Shown in pieces: positions 17,852 to 27,068 of a stretch of 64,000 bases of DNA (within the stretch, counting starts at the first letter, position 1; each line of letters opens with the position of its first letter). The notes under the pieces were generated by a model, which saw nothing but the letters and a program-made list of their open reading frames with translations, made no database searches and had not been told where the DNA came from. The stretch is taken from contig NZ_JAJGMW010000002.1 of the NCBI RefSeq assembly GCF_020782115.1, positions 186,001 through 250,000 on the forward strand, read 5' to 3'. Made by a program: the position numbers and the translations under genes. Source of the DNA: Leeuwenhoekiella parthenopeia (lineage in GTDB: Bacteria; Bacteroidota; Bacteroidia; Flavobacteriales; Flavobacteriaceae).

Positions 17852-18433
17852 ATGTTTCAGATAGATAAAACCATAGTTTCAGAAGAAGTCATACAGAAGG
17901 ATTTTGTGTGTAATCTTTCAGCCTGTAAAGGCGAATGTTGTATTGCCGGAGAAGCAGGTGCGCCCCTCGAGCCCGATGAGGTTGCTATTTTAAAAGCTAT
18001 TTACCCTAAGGTGAAGCCGTTTTTAAGACCCGAAGGGATAAAAGCCATCGAAGAGCAGGGTACGCATATCAAAACCGATCTTGACGAACTCGAGACCCCG
18101 CTGGTAAACGGTGCAGAGTGCGCTTACGTTACCTTTACCAAAGATGGCGTGGCTTCCTGCGGTATCGAAGATGCGTATAATGCCGGCGAGGTAGATTTTA
18201 GAAAACCCATTTCCTGTCATTTATACCCCGTGCGTTTGCAGGAGTATTCCAGATTTACCGCGGTAAATTACCACAAATGGCCTATTTGTGACGATGCATG
18301 CACACTGGGTAAAGAACTGCAGGTGCCGGTTTACAAGTTTACCAAAGATGCTCTGATCCGTAAATTTGGTGAAGCATGGTACGAGGAACTTGAGGCGGTG
18401 GCCGACCATTTCAGAAAAGAGGATGCAGAGTAA
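17852..18433 (+). CDS. DUF3109 family cysteine-rich protein
   Basis: This is a 193-residue protein with the DUF3109 cysteine pattern: VCNLSACKGECCIAGEAGAPL near the N-terminus, PISCHLYPVR in the middle and WPICDDAC later. The clustered Cys residues suggest an Fe-S or zinc site, related to the YkgJ-type cysteine cluster. It is conserved across Bacteroidetes and of unknown function. The downstream aminotransferase gene overlaps its 3' end by 11 bp, so they are probably one transcript. Confidence 0.87.
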   Translation: MFQIDKTIVSEEVIQKDFVCNLSACKGECCIAGEAGAPLEPDEVAILKAIYPKVKPFLRPEGIKAIEEQGTHIKTDLDELETPLVNGAECAYVTFTKDGVASCGIEDAYNAGEVDFRKPISCHLYPVRLQEYSRFTAVNYHKWPICDDACTLGKELQVPVYKFTKDALIRKFGEAWYEELEAVADHFRKEDAE

Positions 18434-19559
18434 ACTTCCGGGCGATCAGGCTTCGATATTTGCCGAAATGACCGGCCTTGCTGTTGAGCATAACGCGCTT
18501 AACCTGTCTCAGGGTTTTCCGGGTTTCTCACCAGACCCGGTATTGATTGATTTGGTGAGTAAGGCTATGCGAGACGGCTACAATCAATACGCGCCGCCTG
18601 CGGGTCATTTACGCTTACGCGAAAAGATTAGCGAACTTATTGCTGATTTACGGGGAAAAATTTACGATCCCGAACACGAAATCAATCTGACAGTAGGTGC
18701 TTCGGAAGCTCTTTATGTAGCGATTACGGCATTTGTACATCCCGGAGATGAAGTCATCGTGCTCAAGCCTGCTTTTGACTGTTATGAACCAACCATCAAA
18801 TTACAGGGAGCTACTCCGGTTCCCGTTCAGCTGGAAGCACCTTACCTACAAATCGATTGGAATGCCGTTGCCAATGCGGTCACCTCAAAAACCCGAATGA
18901 TCATCATCAACAATCCGCATAACCCAGGCGGAATGGTCTTTAAAGATTCAGATTTAAAGCAGTTAGAAGCGATTGTTAGGGATACTAACATTTTGATTTT
19001 AAGCGACGAGGTATATGAGCATATGGTTTTTGACGGAAGAGTTCACCGGAGTGCAGCTTCCTATCCCGGCATTGCCGAGCGGGCGTTGATCACGGCTTCT
19101 TTTGGAAAAACCTTTCACACCACGGGTTGGAAAATGGGATATTGTCTGGCGCCAAAAGACTTGATGCGAGAATTTAGAAAAGTACATCAAAATCTGGTTT
19201 TCAGCATTCACCATCCTACCCAAATTGCCTTGGCGCAATACCTGGAAGAACCGAAGCATTATTTGGGCTTATCTGAGTTTTATCAGGCTAAGCGGGATAC
19301 GTTTCTAAATGCATTAAATCAAAGCCGTTTTACTTATACTCCGGCAGAAGGAGCGTACTTTCAGATCATGGATTACAGCGCCATTACCGATGAGCCCGCA
19401 GTTGATTTTGCCAAACGCCTAACCCGCGAACATAAACTCGCGAGTATACCGGTTTCGGTATTTAATGTAAACCACCGCGATGATCATTTGCTTCGGTTTT
19501 GTTTTGCAAAAGCAGAAAAAGACTTGCTAAAAGCAGCAGAAATCCTAAATTCGATCTAG
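18423..19559 (+). CDS. Methionine-type class I/II aminotransferase
   Basis: This is a 378-residue PLP-dependent aminotransferase, fold type I. Visible features are the substrate loop LNLSQGFPGFSPDP, the cofactor-contact stretch NNPHNPGG, the Asp/Tyr region SDEVYEHMVFD, and the Schiff-base Lys in SFGKTFHTTGWKMGY. The pattern is closest to YbdL/methionine aminotransferases of the methionine salvage type, which transaminate methionine and aromatic amino acids. The ATG at 18423 is chosen because the conserved N-terminus starts there. An upstream in-frame TTG lies within the DUF3109 gene. It is the last backbone gene before the tRNA-Arg locus. Confidence 0.87.
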   Translation: MQSKLPGDQASIFAEMTGLAVEHNALNLSQGFPGFSPDPVLIDLVSKAMRDGYNQYAPPAGHLRLREKISELIADLRGKIYDPEHEINLTVGASEALYVAITAFVHPGDEVIVLKPAFDCYEPTIKLQGATPVPVQLEAPYLQIDWNAVANAVTSKTRMIIINNPHNPGGMVFKDSDLKQLEAIVRDTNILILSDEVYEHMVFDGRVHRSAASYPGIAERALITASFGKTFHTTGWKMGYCLAPKDLMREFRKVHQNLVFSIHHPTQIALAQYLEEPKHYLGLSEFYQAKRDTFLNALNQSRFTYTPAEGAYFQIMDYSAITDEPAVDFAKRLTREHKLASIPVSVFNVNHRDDHLLRFCFAKAEKDLLKAAEILNSI

Positions 19560-19564
19560 CAAAC

Positions 19565-19622
19565 GGCCTCGTGGTTCAATGGATAGAAAGGCCCCGAAGC
19601 GTCGGGGTCCTAAACTTTAGAT
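19565..19622 (+). pseudogene. tRNA-Arg relic (5' half) with a GC-rich palindrome inserted
   Basis: Bases 19565-19588 match the first 24 bases of the intact tRNA-Arg at 19652 (21/24), and 19608-19622 match its anticodon loop and 3' stem exactly (TCCTAAACTTTAGAT). Between them the 5' anticodon stem is replaced by a short palindrome (CCCCGA-AGCG-TCGGGG, 19592-19607). The T-arm and acceptor 3' strand are missing. A matching 3' half with a similar palindrome lies at 58336-58387. Confidence 0.75.
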
Positions 19623-19651
19623 TTTTAGGGAAATAATGTAACATACAAATT

Positions 19652-19723
19652 GGCCTCATAGTTCAACGGATAGAATAGAAGTTTCCTAAACTTTAGATCC
19701 AGGTTCGATTCCTGGTGAGGCTA
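19652..19723 (+). tRNA. tRNA-Arg (anticodon CCT)
   Basis: A 72-nt cloverleaf can be drawn by hand. The acceptor stem is GGCCTCA/TGAGGCT with discriminator A, and the D arm is GTTC-AACGGATA-GAAT. The anticodon arm is GAAGT-TTCCTAA-ACTTT with anticodon CCT at positions 34-36. The T arm is CCAGG-TTCGATT-CCTGG. The 3' CCA is not encoded. It decodes AGG arginine codons. An integrase gene starts 216 bp downstream, and its 3' end is duplicated at 58311-58333, so it is the apparent integration site of the island. Confidence 0.92.
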
Positions 19724-19724
19724 C
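19702..19724 (+). repeat. attL-like repeat (tRNA-Arg 3' end)
   Basis: The last 22 bases of tRNA-Arg plus one following base form the left copy of the 23-bp repeat. The right copy, at 58311-58333, differs at two positions. This fits integrase-mediated insertion at a tRNA 3' end, where the element restores the tRNA. Confidence 0.65.
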
Positions 19725-19938
19725 GAAGTAGGTTTTAGACTACATCAGATAAACGTTAAAATAATGATATACAGCGTTTTAATATTTTTTGACATTTTTT
19801 GATTTTAATTGAATTTGTGCTTTTCGTCGCGCAGATCGTCAACATTTTGTCAACAAAAATTATCGATTGATTTAGTCTTTTATCTACATATCACTGATTT
19901 GACTTTCGCAAACATGTTTCATTTAAACACGTCAAATC

Positions 19939-21177
19939 ATGAGAACTACTTCAACATTTTCAGTCCTATTTTGGGTCTATGAGCAAAGAGCCAAAAATGG
20001 AGAAGCTCCGGTATACGCCCGTATATCTATTGATAACAAGAAACTGAACATCAGTTTAAAGCGAAAGGTAATCCTCTCTTTGTGGGATTCTCGGGCCCAG
20101 CGATTAACAGGAACAGATGCTTTTTCGTTAGAATTAAATGAATTTTTGGATCAGGAATATTCAAGGCTCTTTCAATGCTATCAGGAATTACGTATTGAAG
20201 GCAAGCTTAGAACAGTTGAGAATATCAAAAAGAAATACTTTGGAGAAGAAGGAAAACTCTATTCCCTAGAAGATATATTTGAATACCACAACACCACCTG
20301 CTTTTCCAAACTAAGCCCTAATACTTCACGGCTCTATATAACCAGCCAGAATTATGTACGCAGGTTCATCAAAAAGGAATACAATAGAACAGATTATTAC
20401 CTGCAGGAATTGGACTATAGCTTTGTTATCAGGTTCGACAATTTCCTGAGGTTGACAAAATCAAACACTCATAAGAGAAATTTACAGCATAACGCGGTAA
20501 TGAAGCATATACAACGTTTAAAGAAAATGGTTTCTTTAGCACATCGTTTGGAATGGATCAACAAAAACCCCTTTCTTAATTTTAAGTCTACGCTCGAGCC
20601 TCGAGAGCGGACTTTTTTATCGGCAGAAAACTTTAAAAAAATTGAGAAGATTGATCTTAAATCTAACCGACTTTCACGAGTGAGGGATTTATTTATTTTC
20701 AGTTGTTATACAGGAATAAGTTATGGTGATCTAGTATTATTGAAGTCTGATAATCTTACAATAGGAGTTAATGGAAAACTATGGATTGTAACCCGGAGAA
20801 TGAAAAACGGCAATTCAGTAAAAGTTCCCCTTTTAAAGAAGGCCATTACTATATTGGATAAATACAAAAATGATATAGCGTGTGAAATCACCCAAACCTT
20901 ACTGCCTAAAATTTCGAATCAAAAGGTTAATCAATATCTAAAAGAAATCGCTGAATTGTGTGAAATAAGTCAGGATGTTACTTTTCATTTAGCCAGACAT
21001 ACTTTCGCTACTACAGTAGCATTATCTAACGGCATGCCCATAGAAACCGTTTCTAAGATTTTGGGGCATAAAAAATTATCGACGACACAAATTTATGCTA
21101 AGGTCGTTGAGCGAAAATTAGGAGATGATATGGATTATTTAGAGCTTAAGATAGAACGAGTGGAAGCTAAAAACTGA
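19939..21177 (+). CDS. Tyrosine recombinase/integrase of Bacteroidetes type
   Basis: This is a 412-residue site-specific recombinase. The N-terminal arm-binding region (FSVLFWVYEQRAKNGEAPVYARISIDN) and a SAM-like core-binding domain (about 110-210) precede a catalytic domain with HLARHTFAT (His-x-x-Arg), GHKKLSTTQIYAKV (second His and nucleophilic Tyr). The position of the first catalytic Arg reads TGISYGDL, with no Arg, as reported for the CTnDOT integrase. It lies 216 bp downstream of tRNA-Arg and points into the island. It probably integrated the element using the tRNA 3' end. Confidence 0.92.
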   Translation: MRTTSTFSVLFWVYEQRAKNGEAPVYARISIDNKKLNISLKRKVILSLWDSRAQRLTGTDAFSLELNEFLDQEYSRLFQCYQELRIEGKLRTVENIKKKYFGEEGKLYSLEDIFEYHNTTCFSKLSPNTSRLYITSQNYVRRFIKKEYNRTDYYLQELDYSFVIRFDNFLRLTKSNTHKRNLQHNAVMKHIQRLKKMVSLAHRLEWINKNPFLNFKSTLEPRERTFLSAENFKKIEKIDLKSNRLSRVRDLFIFSCYTGISYGDLVLLKSDNLTIGVNGKLWIVTRRMKNGNSVKVPLLKKAITILDKYKNDIACEITQTLLPKISNQKVNQYLKEIAELCEISQDVTFHLARHTFATTVALSNGMPIETVSKILGHKKLSTTQIYAKVVERKLGDDMDYLELKIERVEAKN

Positions 21178-22813
21178 AGCGCTTTTGAGTCTTAAAGAAT
21201 ATAAAGGAACCGGCATAGAAAAGATGATAATTAGACTGCTTCATTCGTGTCATTTCAACGAGTTTAGGAGGCCAACCTCCTGAACTGTACAGTAAAATTT
21301 GAAAGACTATTTTTAAATGCTACATTAAATATGTTCACAAATAAAATAGGAATTGGTAATTAAAATCACTCCTACAAAATTGACAGCATCGAAGTAAAAA
21401 GCTGCCATTTTAAGTAGCGTAGCGAATGTAAAATGAGTAGCAAGAGGGTAACACGCTGCGCGATGTTACAGATGCATAACTCATTTTATTTCAGCACTTT
21501 ATATTTGGTAATTCTGCTTGTTTTTCAACAATTTGCGACAAATCCACTTTTAAGCCCTGTAAACAGGCAGATTTTTGCGACAAATCTTATTTAAATAGGA
21601 ATAAAGAAGGGAAATTTAGATAGTCCTCACCACATTCCCCTGCACTGAGTTTCGGGGAAAGAGGTTCGTTCAGAAAGCCTTGAACACAGGTCAAAAAGGT
21701 CAATTTTACTGTATCAAATTATGTTAGCCATTTTTGACCTGAGTTCGCCGGGACATCCTAACCATAAATGGACAATCTTTAACTTTCGTGATTTATTTCC
21801 TATTTCAAAAACTCACTACAGCATACCTTTTTTGATAGAAAAAATACAGGATTCTAAATTAGTCGGGCGCATAAACCGGTCGGCTATGCCCTCCTATTTA
21901 TAGCCCTTTTCTAATTTAAAATCCTGAGGGTAACAGCTATCAAAAAAGGTATTGCGACGGCTCTGGAGGAAGTAAATGAAACATCAAAAACCTGTATGCG
22001 TTTTGATCTACAATACTATTTCAGTTGAGCAAAAAAGGATTTGCTCAAGATGAAATAAGTAAATGGTTTAGTCCCCTACATTAAATAGGGGTTTCGTCAC
22101 TTAACAAATCCTTAGTTTTACCGATAAATTGTGTTCCAAAGTTCGGAATGATTTTAATAGCTATCCTGATAACATTTGCTAAATCTATAAAAGTGTTAAC
22201 TCTACTTTTTTTATTAGTTTCTCAAAGTGTCCTTTTTCAAATCTTTCTTAAACGGTTCAATTGTAGTCTTAAAGTTTTTTCAGTAAGAATTTAAACTTCC
22301 TCCAAATTTTGGTGAAATATTCAATTTCCTATGATTCTCTCTGACTTAATTTTTTAAACAGTTTTAACCTCCCTGAATGCTAAACGCCCTTACTGTAATA
22401 CCTTATAAATATTACTTTATTGCAGATTTGTATAATTTCTTCAGATTTTGCGGATATTTCAAAAAGCTAAAATCTCGTATCCAGCTATCCAAAGAATTTT
22501 ACCTTATCCGTAAATACTATTATTTTTTATACGAGGCAGCCCATTTTGAAATTCTTTGACCAGAATTATTCTTAAAGATTTAATATAATAAATTTCCAAG
22601 TTCTCTTCTATACTGCTAAACTTTTGTAGGTTTTTTTTCTAAATACTATTGGATTGAATATGCCTATATAGGAAAAGGCAGATTCAGAAAAGAAAAAACA
22701 TAGAATAGAGTCAAGATTTTATTAAACATATACATCTTTATTATTATACTCGAATTAAAAGGCGGTATCAGACTATTTTCAAGTTGTTGTCAGCCTTAAG
22801 TTTAACATACATT
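21178..22813 (+). other. AT-rich island left end, no recognisable gene
   Basis: These 1.6 kb between the integrase and the DUF5722 gene hold no open frame with recognisable protein character. The short frames present have random-looking composition. The only clear structure is the inverted repeat at 21823-21952. Smaller hairpin-like repeats occur near 21685-21740. The region looks like decayed DNA, but I cannot identify what it came from. Confidence 0.55.
21823..21952. repeat. Long imperfect inverted repeat (130 bp)
   Basis: Outer arms ATACCTTTTTTGATAG (21823-21838) and CTATCAAAAAAGGTAT (21937-21952) are perfect complements. Inner arms AGGATTCTAAATTAG (21848-21862) and CTAATTTAAAATCCT (21911-21925) pair at 14 of 15 positions. 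GGGC.ATA/TATGCCC adds a further short stem in the loop. The layout fits a small non-autonomous element or a structured RNA. No target-site duplication was established. Confidence 0.6.
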
Positions 22814-25800
22814 CTAGTCAATCATCAGGCGCTTGGAGAATGATTTTCCATTTACAGAGCCTTTAAGGATGTAAATACCGGTTTGAAGTACCGGCAGGTT
22901 TAGTTGCAATTCCTGAGTTTCCTGAAGCAGAGCCTGAGCTTCAGTAGTATTACCCTGATAATCCAGAATAGAAAATGCTCCAAAAGCCTCAATAGGTTCT
23001 TCCCAATACAAAATGGTCTGAGCTCTGGCCGGGTTTGGAGCTATTCGGCCCAAATCCTGAGTATCCTCATCATTGCTTACCGGGTTTGCGGGACCGGGTT
23101 CTACGCCCCAAATCAACTCGCCATCCCAATATACCGTGATTTTATCGGTTTGTGTGAAGCTGCTGAAGTCTGCATAGCTATAATCGTCTCGCTCATCAAA
23201 TGGAGACGGATTTTCTTTTTCGATTTTCATGCGCAGCTCCTGCGAGTTACCCAATGCAGGGAGGCTTGCATTTGCACCAAATGTCAACTCCAGATAGTGA
23301 TCTGCACCATCCCGATTTTCTGCAAGTGTGGTAAAGTTTCCGAAGAAGTCTTTTTTATTGAAAATCCCGGTTTGCTCAGCCTTAAATACCATACCCGTTG
23401 TGTTCTCGGCTGTAAACCAATAACGCAGGCTTAGGCGTTCCATATTCACAGACGCATCCAATTCGTTTTGAAGTATGAGATGAGGGCGTATCTTATTGCT
23501 TTCTGTTTTTTCCTTATCTCCATCTCTGTAATTCACGATAATGAAAGGCGCCACGACCTCAGTTTCTTCGGAATAGCAGGAAAGTTGACCATCATCCAGA
23601 AGGGCTGCAACTCTATACGTATAACGGGTTCCCGGTTGTACGCCCTGGTGCACATAAGTGGTTGCGTCAGCAGCCACCTGATCGAGAATGCTAAAGTCAT
23701 CGTTGCCACTTTTCACTTCAATTTGATAGCCATTGGTTTCGGCAAGATTGCTGGCCCAGCTTATTTCAATCTGATCTGGAGCAATTCCTCTAGAATCTAC
23801 TCCCGCAAAAGCTTCCAGACTTATCACTAAATCCAGATCACTAGTCACCTGCAACACGGATTCATCGAGAACAGCCGAGCCTTTCAGTATTTGATAAGGC
23901 TGATCTACATTAGAGGCTACGTTATAAAAGATAAGGCTACCGTCTTCCTGAGGTTTTTTGTATTCCCCGTTAAAGGCAACCAGAAGGGCATCGAGCGAAG
24001 CATTACAACCCTCAATACGCATAGTAACTGTATGCGGTGTAGTTTCGGTAGCTACACTGTCGTAAATTTCAGACCAGTCATCTATGCCAATAATGGCTTT
24101 ATAGGGTTCAAAAAAGGCGTCTTCATTGGCTGTGCCAGCAGCTTCCCAAACATACCAGCCTTCCTTTTTCTGATCAAAACCTTCTACAGTACCTTCCTGT
24201 ACCGTCCATAAGCCAAATAGAAGTCCGGCTTCATTGGGGTTATCTACCCAGCGGTGTAATTGAATATTTTCAATGGCAGGTAATCGGTTATTTGTTTTCT
24301 TCCAAAAATAAGCAAGTGCAGCTGCCTGTGTGGTCTCATTGGCATTAGCGTTTCGTTCGGTATTTGAGCTAAAACCATTTTCTGATAGTAAAATAGTGCG
24401 CACCTTTTTACCATTATAAAGCACCTCTTTTTGACGTACATAGGCATCAATCATCTCCAGGTTGCGGGGCGTGATTTGCGGGGTATTAAAATTGAACTGA
24501 GTTTGCGCCGGAGCATCATTCCATACCAACGGATTAAAAAGATTGGTAGGATACGAATGCCAGCCTATTCCCCACTCGTAATCACCTTCTTTTTGGCTAA
24601 GCTCAACCAGAGTTGCCAAAACATCTTTTGACCTAAAATTGGCATCGCTCACCGCTTTACTGTTAAAGTGTTTGGTGTACGAACCGAAGACTTTGGCTGC
24701 AGGATTGTGTTTGCGAATGGTATAATGTACCATACGCATCGATCTGTCGTAGATCTGTGTGTAGAGATCAACCGGTTTTTGCCCGGCGTGCGTCCATGAG
24801 GTATGCGCGTCAACCTCGTTGTGAATAATCCATTGATCCAGACGGCCAAATTGCTTATCGGGTCTGCTGTAGCGCTGTGCCAAAAAGTCGATCATTGCCG
24901 TGTAATATTCTATTCCTTCGGGCGTAGTTACGTTGGCCATGCTGTAAAGACCCAGTGAAGCATCAGGATGCGTAAAAATGCGATCCAGATCTGGATTGGC
25001 AATACTTATAGGAATCAGCAAAACTACAGAGGCTTTGATGTCTGCATCACTTAGTGCCTTAAGTCTTGAATCGAGATTGCCTACAAAATTGGCGTTGATG
25101 TTGTAAACCTTGCCGTTAAACTCGTGGGTGAGTGCACTGGGATTAAGGCTGAAAACACCATTAAGCAGCAGATTGATTTTCATACTGGTAATATCCAGAT
25201 CGGTTAGGTCTGAGAAATTAGGCAAGGTGTTGGGAGTTAGACCATCAAGTCCCTTTACGCTTCGAGCTTTGTCCTCCGGAAGGTTATTTAGCGCGGCAGC
25301 ACTTATATTGGTCGGCCATTTTAAATTAGAAACCAGGTTGGTAGCCGAAGCATCGTCACTGTCAACCAGTACCCAACGGGAGTACAGGCGATCGCGATTA
25401 TGATCACCTGCGGCTTCAAAACGCGGAAACTCGAGTTTAAAAGTTTGGTCAACGAGTTCGACCGGCGTAATCGTGGTCAATCCTTTGGCATCAAAGCCGT
25501 AAAGATCTGCAGTAGCTTCAGCAAGAAAGAGCGGCGAAGTACCAGCCGCTGTACCACTTACAATAACCTGATCCTGTGTTATCACAACGTCTGTCACTGC
25601 ATTTTCAAAAGTGGTATCCAGATACGCCTGAAAGCTTGCATCAAGGGCGCGACTTACAAATTTGTCGCTGGTTTGTTCTTCAACCAGCTCTTGGGCTGTA
25701 GGCTTTCTTAGCGTAATGTTGCGAATAAACAGGCTTTTTTCCTCGTTTTCATTTCGCCCAAAATCAAAGCGAAACTGGTTCCAGTTTTTAGTCTGAAAGT

Positions 25801-27019
25801 TGTCAACCAGTAATCTGGGATTGATGGTTACGGGGGTCCAGTCTGCTGCTGCCGGTAATACGTCTGCAGTAAAGCTTTGCTGCCCGGTTAAAGGAGGTGC
25901 AAAGAATACCTGAAGTTCATTGTACGCAGCTTCGGCTTTATACTCAAAAGTAAGAATATAGGTTTCTTCAATATCGTAACGTACTTCAACCGGCTTGCTC
26001 AAAATCCAAGGATCATTTGCTTCGGTGTCGAGTTGATACGAGCCGTCTGCCAATTCGGTAGCAGTTAAAAACGGACTGGTACGATTGACATCCAGTTCAA
26101 TTGCAAATTGTTCTTCAACTTTTAAGGCAGGTTTTTCGGCATTTGTGGGTTCGCGTAAAACCAGATTGGACACGGTGATATTCTGCCCGGGGCTTCTCCC
26201 AAAATCAAAGCGCAACTGATCGTAATATTGATCCCATGCAGATGCCGCAACAGGTAGGATTAAGGTATAAATTTTTGGCGTGCTACTGGCAGGAATGGAT
26301 CCCAGTTGAATGCGTCGATCTGGGCTGGGAGGAAAGCCATAAAACAAATCAAAAAAATCAATTCCGGTGGATGAAGTATATTCAAAACTCAGTACCACAG
26401 TTTGCTCGGGATCGTAAACAGGGATGGGATCTGTGTACACGTAAGGGTCGTTGCCTAAAGTGTTGATGCTGAAGGTTTCTGCAGGATCTTCGGTAATGGC
26501 CATTTGATTGCGTTGCTCAGGATTGAGGCTCACGGGCACTACTTCGCCGGCTTCAGCCGACCGAATTACCAGATTGGTAATCGTAATGGTTTGCCCCGCA
26601 CTGCGCCCCAAATCGAGTCGTAAACTGTCGTAAAAGGTATCCCAGTTGGTCACTTCATACTTCATAAAAGCCTTAAAAGTGGTGAACTCGGTAGTGGGAG
26701 CGAGGCTGCCAAAATCGATACGACGGGTTGCCGGACTGATGGGTCTGCCGTAAAAAATCTGAAAATTATCCAGACCTTCGGTAGCGATGTAATCAAAACT
26801 GATGACATAGACGGCGCTGGGATCGTAGGCCGAAATAGGCCTGGTGATCACCCAGGGATCAGCTCCCTGTGTGGTGATTTCATAGGTTCCCGAAGAAACC
26901 TCGGTTAGGTTCATCTGGTTTTTCAAACCAGGATTGAGCTCAAGCGATATCGTTTGCGAGCTCACCATTGCCGGAATACCCAAAGTAAACAGCAGGATTA
27001 GATGTAGAAGTCTTTTCAT
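22814..27019 (-). CDS. Secreted DUF5722-type putative glycoside hydrolase with CBM3-like module and T9SS tail
   Basis: This 1401-residue multidomain secreted protein has a signal peptide (1-21) and three tandem beta-sandwich repeats of about 130-145 residues (about 22-445), each with a GADPWVITRPI-like motif. A catalytic-looking domain (about 450-1000) resembles what I recall as DUF5722. It contains IIHNEVDAHTSW (Glu735) and LLSENGFSS (Glu880), the spacing and contexts of acid/base and nucleophile in clan GH-A (beta/alpha)8 enzymes. Then come a fibronectin-III-like domain (about 1065-1150) and a CBM3-like module (NKIRPHLILQNELDAS, LRYWFT, DYSYADFSSF, WDGELIWGVEPG). The C-terminus is a type IX secretion sorting domain (IAPNPARAQTILYWEEP ... 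SFSKRLMID). It is the last gene of a seven-gene operon with sulfatases and rhamnosidases, and is probably the extracellular depolymerase. Enzyme activity is inferred. Confidence 0.8.
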   Translation of the reverse strand: MKRLLHLILLFTLGIPAMVSSQTISLELNPGLKNQMNLTEVSSGTYEITTQGADPWVITRPISAYDPSAVYVISFDYIATEGLDNFQIFYGRPISPATRRIDFGSLAPTTEFTTFKAFMKYEVTNWDTFYDSLRLDLGRSAGQTITITNLVIRSAEAGEVVPVSLNPEQRNQMAITEDPAETFSINTLGNDPYVYTDPIPVYDPEQTVVLSFEYTSSTGIDFFDLFYGFPPSPDRRIQLGSIPASSTPKIYTLILPVAASAWDQYYDQLRFDFGRSPGQNITVSNLVLREPTNAEKPALKVEEQFAIELDVNRTSPFLTATELADGSYQLDTEANDPWILSKPVEVRYDIEETYILTFEYKAEAAYNELQVFFAPPLTGQQSFTADVLPAAADWTPVTINPRLLVDNFQTKNWNQFRFDFGRNENEEKSLFIRNITLRKPTAQELVEEQTSDKFVSRALDASFQAYLDTTFENAVTDVVITQDQVIVSGTAAGTSPLFLAEATADLYGFDAKGLTTITPVELVDQTFKLEFPRFEAAGDHNRDRLYSRWVLVDSDDASATNLVSNLKWPTNISAAALNNLPEDKARSVKGLDGLTPNTLPNFSDLTDLDITSMKINLLLNGVFSLNPSALTHEFNGKVYNINANFVGNLDSRLKALSDADIKASVVLLIPISIANPDLDRIFTHPDASLGLYSMANVTTPEGIEYYTAMIDFLAQRYSRPDKQFGRLDQWIIHNEVDAHTSWTHAGQKPVDLYTQIYDRSMRMVHYTIRKHNPAAKVFGSYTKHFNSKAVSDANFRSKDVLATLVELSQKEGDYEWGIGWHSYPTNLFNPLVWNDAPAQTQFNFNTPQITPRNLEMIDAYVRQKEVLYNGKKVRTILLSENGFSSNTERNANANETTQAAALAYFWKKTNNRLPAIENIQLHRWVDNPNEAGLLFGLWTVQEGTVEGFDQKKEGWYVWEAAGTANEDAFFEPYKAIIGIDDWSEIYDSVATETTPHTVTMRIEGCNASLDALLVAFNGEYKKPQEDGSLIFYNVASNVDQPYQILKGSAVLDESVLQVTSDLDLVISLEAFAGVDSRGIAPDQIEISWASNLAETNGYQIEVKSGNDDFSILDQVAADATTYVHQGVQPGTRYTYRVAALLDDGQLSCYSEETEVVAPFIIVNYRDGDKEKTESNKIRPHLILQNELDASVNMERLSLRYWFTAENTTGMVFKAEQTGIFNKKDFFGNFTTLAENRDGADHYLELTFGANASLPALGNSQELRMKIEKENPSPFDERDDYSYADFSSFTQTDKITVYWDGELIWGVEPGPANPVSNDEDTQDLGRIAPNPARAQTILYWEEPIEAFGAFSILDYQGNTTEAQALLQETQELQLNLPVLQTGIYILKGSVNGKSFSKRLMID

Positions 27020-27068
27020 AAAAATTGGTTTGGTTTGTTAATTAAACATATTAGTCAAAGCGGTCAAA

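Noticed and set aside
21284-21299. A sixth operator-like sequence (AACTGTACAGTAAAAT)
   Set aside because: It shares only the CTGTACAG centre with the site before the GntR gene, lacks the ACAGGAT end, and no gene start lies within reach.
21721-21903. Short open frame of 60 codons in the island left end
   Set aside because: It overlaps the inverted repeat at 21823-21952, has random composition, no recognisable domain and no promoter. The similar frame at 22377-22559 was rejected for the same reasons.
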